Below are positions 5,784-8,526 of a stretch of 8,526 nucleotides of DNA, in pieces. Below the pieces are notes generated by a model, which did not search any database, was not told the origin of the DNA, and saw only the letters and a program-made list of their open reading frames with translations. Source of the stretch: Kiritimatiellia bacterium. Its GTDB lineage: Bacteria > Verrucomicrobiota > Kiritimatiellia > RFP12 > UBA1067. Position numbers and translations under genes: made by a program. Numbering within the stretch: the stretch's first letter is position 1; the number at the start of each line of letters is the position of its first letter. The DNA is taken from NCBI GenBank assembly GCA_017648225.1, contig JAGCJE010000189.1, positions 1 through 8,526 on the forward strand, read 5' to 3'.

Positions 5784-5848
5784 GCCTCAGCCCTTCCTCC
5801 CTGCCAGTGAATCAGAATTTTTATAATCATCCATCGTCATTATTCCCA

Positions 5849-5857
5849 ATTATACCA
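5849..5857 (-). promoter_or_regulatory. Extended -10 promoter for the SGNH hydrolase gene
   Basis: TGGTATAAT on the minus strand begins 2 nt after the GH92 stop codon (5860-5862). Transcription would start near 5842, giving a leader of about 60 nt before the ATG at 5783. No clear -35 is seen; the TG extension can compensate. It implies the SGNH gene can be expressed apart from GH92. Confidence 0.55.
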
Positions 5858-5859
5858 CT

Positions 5860-7839
5860 TTACCTCGTAAAATAAAAGCGCGGCGTGATCCGGACGCCGG
5901 GGATAACAGGTTCGAAGCGGACGTATTCGCCGCCGCACGGATCGAACGGATACATGCCAAGACACGCGAAGATATACCAGGCACTCATCTGTCCGCAATC
6001 GTCGTTGCCGCAAAGACCGTCTGGAGTCGTCTTGAAATAAAACTTCTCGCAGATCTCGCGGACCAGTTCCGCGGTGCGCTCCGGCCTGCCCGCAAGCGAA
6101 AAATAAAACGCGACGTGGTGGCTCGGCTCGTTGCCGTGGGCATACTGCCCGATCAGCCCCGAAACGTCCAGCACGGAATTTCCGCCGGCTTTCTCGTCAA
6201 GCCTGAAGAGCCTGTCCAATCTGTCGGCGAACGCCGTTTTACCGCCGAAAAGTTCCATGAACGCCGCCGGTTCGTGCAGGACGTGCCAAGTATACTGCCA
6301 GGAATTCCCTTCCGTGAGGGCGTTGCCGTACGCAAGGGCGAACGGATCGAAAGGCTCGGTGAATCTTCCGTCGTGGTTACGCGGGCGCATGAAGAGGGTG
6401 TTTTTGTCGAAAAGATTACGCCACGCGGTCGAGCGCTTCGTGTATTTAAGCTCCATCTCCCTGTCGCCGATCGCTTTGGCGAAACGCGCCGCGCAGGCGT
6501 CGTCGTAGGCGATTTCGAGGGTGCGGCTCACGCTTTCGTGCTCCACGAGATCGGCCGGCAGATAACCGAACCTGCGCAGCAGCGGCGCGCCCTCTTTGCG
6601 GCGGCCCATTTCCCACGAAAGCGAACGGTCGATCAGCTCCATCGTCTGCTTTTTGTCGATCTCCGGCACGAGCCCCTTCAGATACGCGTCGACGATCACG
6701 GGGATGCTGTGCACGCCGATCATGCACTCCGTCTCGCATCCCCACAAAGTCCAGATGGGCAGATACCCTCTTTTGCGGCCGTCCCGGAGCATGGAATCGA
6801 CCATTCCCGGAACGCGCTCCGGCACGAGCAAAGTATAAAGCGGATGCGCCGCGCGGAACGTATCCCAAAGCGAGAACGTCGAATAATAAGGTTTCTCGCC
6901 CACGTCGGAAATCATGTTCGGAGAATAGAAGACATGGTAAAGCGCGGTATAGAGCGATTTCATCCTGTCCCTGTCGCCCTTCGCTTCGATGCGGCCGAGC
7001 AGCGAGTTCCATTCCTCTTCGGCTTCGGAACGGATTTCCGCGAAAGTCCGGCCCGCGGTTTCGGCTTCGAGGTTGCGCGCCGCCGCGCCCTCGTCGGTAC
7101 GCGAAAGCGCTATGCGCACTTCCAGCTCGCGCATCCCGCGCGGGAATTCGAAAACGTATCTCCCGCCCGCTTCTCCGGGCGCGTCGGGAAGCTTCTCGAA
7201 TTTCGTCCACCGAGCGCTGAATTTCGCCGCGGCGTAGGTGTCGCGCCCTTTCGCCCATCCGTTCGAGCGGTGGTAGGCCGTAAAACCGAACCGGTCGGGA
7301 GACGCGGAGAACCTCGCCTTTTCGATGATTTCGGCGTTGGGCCGGTCGCCCCAGCCTTCGATCACCCACTGGTTGTCGACGAGAAGTTTAGGGACACTCC
7401 CCTCGGGGAAGACGAACCGGTACACGGCTGAACATCTCGCGGCGGTCATTTCGCACGCCACGCCTCCGGCGGTTACCGCGTAATAGCCGGGGCTCGCCTT
7501 TTCGGTCTTTTTGTCGATCGCCAAAGGTTCGCGGGGCGCGCCCAAAACGTAAGGCTTGAGCAGAAAATCGCCCAAATCGCCGCACCCGGTACCGCTGAGA
7601 TGCGTCTGCGAAAAACCGTAGAGCGTCTTGTCTTCATAGCGGTAGCCGCTGCAATGGCCCCAGTTGTAATTGCCGGTATCGGGGCCGGGCTGCACCATAC
7701 CAAAGGGTCGCGTTGCCGCAGGTGTTGTATGACCATTACCACCCGTTCCGATAAAAGGATCAACATATTTTATTTTCCCAGACGCGACTCCATTTAAAGA
7801 TACAACTATAAAAAAGCACAAATAAAAAAATTTATACAT
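5860..7839 (-). CDS. Secreted GH92 alpha-mannosidase (short C-terminus)
   Basis: 659 residues from the ATG at 7839. Members are calcium-dependent exo-alpha-mannosidases (mostly alpha-1,2, also -1,3/-1,4/-1,6) acting on N-glycans or yeast mannan. Signal peptide at about 1-22 (FFYLCFFIVVSLNGVASG). N-terminal beta-sandwich starts YVDPFIGTGGNGHTTPAATRP and includes GFSQTHLSGTGCGDLGD. The (alpha/alpha)6 catalytic domain includes YSTFSLWDTFRAAHPL, EGNSWQYTWHV (E510, probable general acid) and GNDDCGQMSAWYIF (D613/D614, probable base region). The protein stops about 45 residues after that block; family members usually continue for about 100 more, so the final beta-sandwich part seems missing. I rejected a TTG start at 7893 because it lacks a ribosome site and adds 18 residues before the signal peptide; AAAGAG lies 7 nt before 7839. 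It follows the PIG-L gene on the same strand. Minor doubt concerns the short end. Confidence 0.92.
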   Translation of the reverse strand: MYKFFYLCFFIVVSLNGVASGKIKYVDPFIGTGGNGHTTPAATRPFGMVQPGPDTGNYNWGHCSGYRYEDKTLYGFSQTHLSGTGCGDLGDFLLKPYVLGAPREPLAIDKKTEKASPGYYAVTAGGVACEMTAARCSAVYRFVFPEGSVPKLLVDNQWVIEGWGDRPNAEIIEKARFSASPDRFGFTAYHRSNGWAKGRDTYAAAKFSARWTKFEKLPDAPGEAGGRYVFEFPRGMRELEVRIALSRTDEGAAARNLEAETAGRTFAEIRSEAEEEWNSLLGRIEAKGDRDRMKSLYTALYHVFYSPNMISDVGEKPYYSTFSLWDTFRAAHPLYTLLVPERVPGMVDSMLRDGRKRGYLPIWTLWGCETECMIGVHSIPVIVDAYLKGLVPEIDKKQTMELIDRSLSWEMGRRKEGAPLLRRFGYLPADLVEHESVSRTLEIAYDDACAARFAKAIGDREMELKYTKRSTAWRNLFDKNTLFMRPRNHDGRFTEPFDPFALAYGNALTEGNSWQYTWHVLHEPAAFMELFGGKTAFADRLDRLFRLDEKAGGNSVLDVSGLIGQYAHGNEPSHHVAFYFSLAGRPERTAELVREICEKFYFKTTPDGLCGNDDCGQMSAWYIFACLGMYPFDPCGGEYVRFEPVIPGVRITPRFYFTR

Positions 7840-7871
7840 ACAGCACTCTTTCTTTTTTGTTAAAATCTCTA

Positions 7872-7886
7872 TGGGGACAGTCCCCA
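7872..7886. repeat. Palindrome TGGGGACAGTCCCCA between PIG-L and GH92 genes
   Basis: A near-perfect palindrome (TGGGGAC-A-GTCCCCA) lies in the 54-nt gap between the two genes. It can form a short hairpin, but no T tract follows on the minus strand, so transcription would probably continue. GGGGACTGTCCCC-like sequences are, as I recall, frequent dispersed intergenic repeats in several phyla and sometimes associated with Y1 transposases. Confidence 0.55.
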
Positions 7887-7893
7887 CGCTCAA

Positions 7894-8526
7894 CTAAAAT
7901 GTAGTGCGTGGCAATTTGTCGAATATTGTGCGCCCTGGGCCAACAGTTCCCGTCATTATTGCAAAAGGCTCCATCCATTCAACTGAGTAGCCAGTGATGC
8001 GCCCAAAATGAACTTGTGCTTCAGCCTTGCGCTTTGCAATTTTATCGCCATTCTGAGATTTATATAGCGAAATTAGATGCGTCTTTTCCTCGTAGACCTT
8101 CGAGACATCGACATACACGAACGGCGGAAAACCGCGCGACTGCATTTCCTGCAGATGGAAATACACCTCGGGGCGCAATCCGGCCAGCGCTATCGCTTTC
8201 ATGCCGGCGGCGAAATTCATGGTATGATCGATATGGACATCGATCGGCCAATGGGTGATCACTGCCCGGGGATTGATCCGCTTGAGCAGCTCGGCAAGGC
8301 GTGCCACCGTTTCGCGCCCCGCATACGCCTCGCCGTCGATCTCGTCAAGCCAGTGCAGATGCGCTCCGAGACCTTTGCACACTTCCGTTTCCTCGGCGGT
8401 GCGGGTACGGCGCGTCCAGCCGCTTTTGAACTTCTCTTCGCCGCATCCGCGCTCGCCGTGGGTGTAATCGATCACGTGGACCTCGTAGACGCCTTTCATC
8501 AGCAATGCCGTCCCCATGGAACTGGC
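7894..8526 (-). CDS. PIG-L (LmbE-like) family deacetylase (5' end outside window)
   Basis: Partial gene: 210 codons are visible and the reading frame is open to the right edge, beginning ...ASSMGTALLMKG. The family removes N-acetyl groups from amino sugars (GlcNAc-type) with a metal ion. Visible conserved parts are GTALLMKGVYEVHVIDYTHGERG (second beta-strand and TxGERG), RTRTAEETEVCKGLGA, and the metal motif THWPIDVHIDHTMN with H and D/H of HxDH. The first metal motif (HPDD), normally about 10 residues before GTAL, would lie just outside the window, so activity cannot be judged fully. An in-frame ATG at 8517 is not the true start because it falls inside the family fold. It precedes GH92 by 54 nt on the same strand and may be co-transcribed. 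The last ~70 codons are AT-rich compared with the rest. Confidence 0.9.
   Translation of the reverse strand, partial: ASSMGTALLMKGVYEVHVIDYTHGERGCGEEKFKSGWTRRTRTAEETEVCKGLGAHLHWLDEIDGEAYAGRETVARLAELLKRINPRAVITHWPIDVHIDHTMNFAAGMKAIALAGLRPEVYFHLQEMQSRGFPPFVYVDVSKVYEEKTHLISLYKSQNGDKIAKRKAEAQVHFGRITGYSVEWMEPFAIMTGTVGPGRTIFDKLPRTTF

Noticed and set aside
6115..7431. Long plus-strand open frame (438 codons) opposite the GH92 gene
   Set aside because: It is antisense to a confident GH92 gene in GC-rich DNA; its Arg/Pro/Ala-rich product has no family motif and no ribosome site was seen.
7840..7893. TTG start extending GH92 by 18 residues
   Set aside because: The added residues precede an obvious signal peptide and run through the palindrome; the ATG at 7839 has a reasonable ribosome site.

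Overview
The window looks like a chromosomal segment from a PVC-group bacterium, most likely a gut or anaerobic Kiritimatiellota (or a relative in Verrucomicrobiota/Lentisphaerota). This placement is an inference. It rests on an ExbB-like protein with a signal peptide and Ala-rich linker, a secreted GH92 / SGNH / PIG-L glycan-processing cluster, two insertion sequences side by side, and a remnant resembling the start of a Y1 (RAYT-like) transposase. No rRNA, tRNA or other marker gene is present to confirm it.

Layout. Positions 1-641 (minus) hold the N-terminal part of a MotA/TolQ/ExbB-family proton-channel subunit that runs off the left edge, with its promoter at 683-712. Positions ~720-4340 are mobile DNA. 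An IS30-family element (transposase 987-2375, plus) has several copies of one short repeat around its ends. An IS4-family element (2631-4202, transposase 2769-4052, plus) follows it directly. On the right of the IS4 element (4203-4342, minus) is a frame-broken remnant resembling the N-terminus of a Y1 transposase. Positions 4389-8526 (all minus) hold, in transcription order, a 5'-truncated PIG-L family deacetylase, a secreted GH92 alpha-mannosidase with a short C-terminus, and a secreted SGNH/GDSL hydrolase.

Function. The right-hand genes read as a small glycan-degradation cluster. The GH92 enzyme would trim alpha-linked mannose from glycans. The SGNH hydrolase would remove ester (acetyl-like) decorations. 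The PIG-L protein would remove N-acetyl groups from amino sugars. All three share one strand, with 54-76 nt gaps. An extended -10 promoter directly after the GH92 stop could give the SGNH gene its own transcript.

Most notable observations. (1) The IS4 transposase start region folds so that read-through RNA would hide the ribosome-binding site, while its own promoter makes RNA lacking the blocking arm, as in the IS10 paradigm; the -10 box sits in the loop of an inner inverted repeat. (2) A dispersed ~15-30 bp repeat family surrounds the IS30 gene. (3) Three identical minus-strand extended -10 boxes (TGGTATAAT) occur, one placed for leaderless transcription. (4) An AT-rich patch spans the PIG-L/GH92 junction. 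I found no clear evidence of a wholly new multi-gene system; the novelty here is mostly at the level of mobile-element regulation and repeats.
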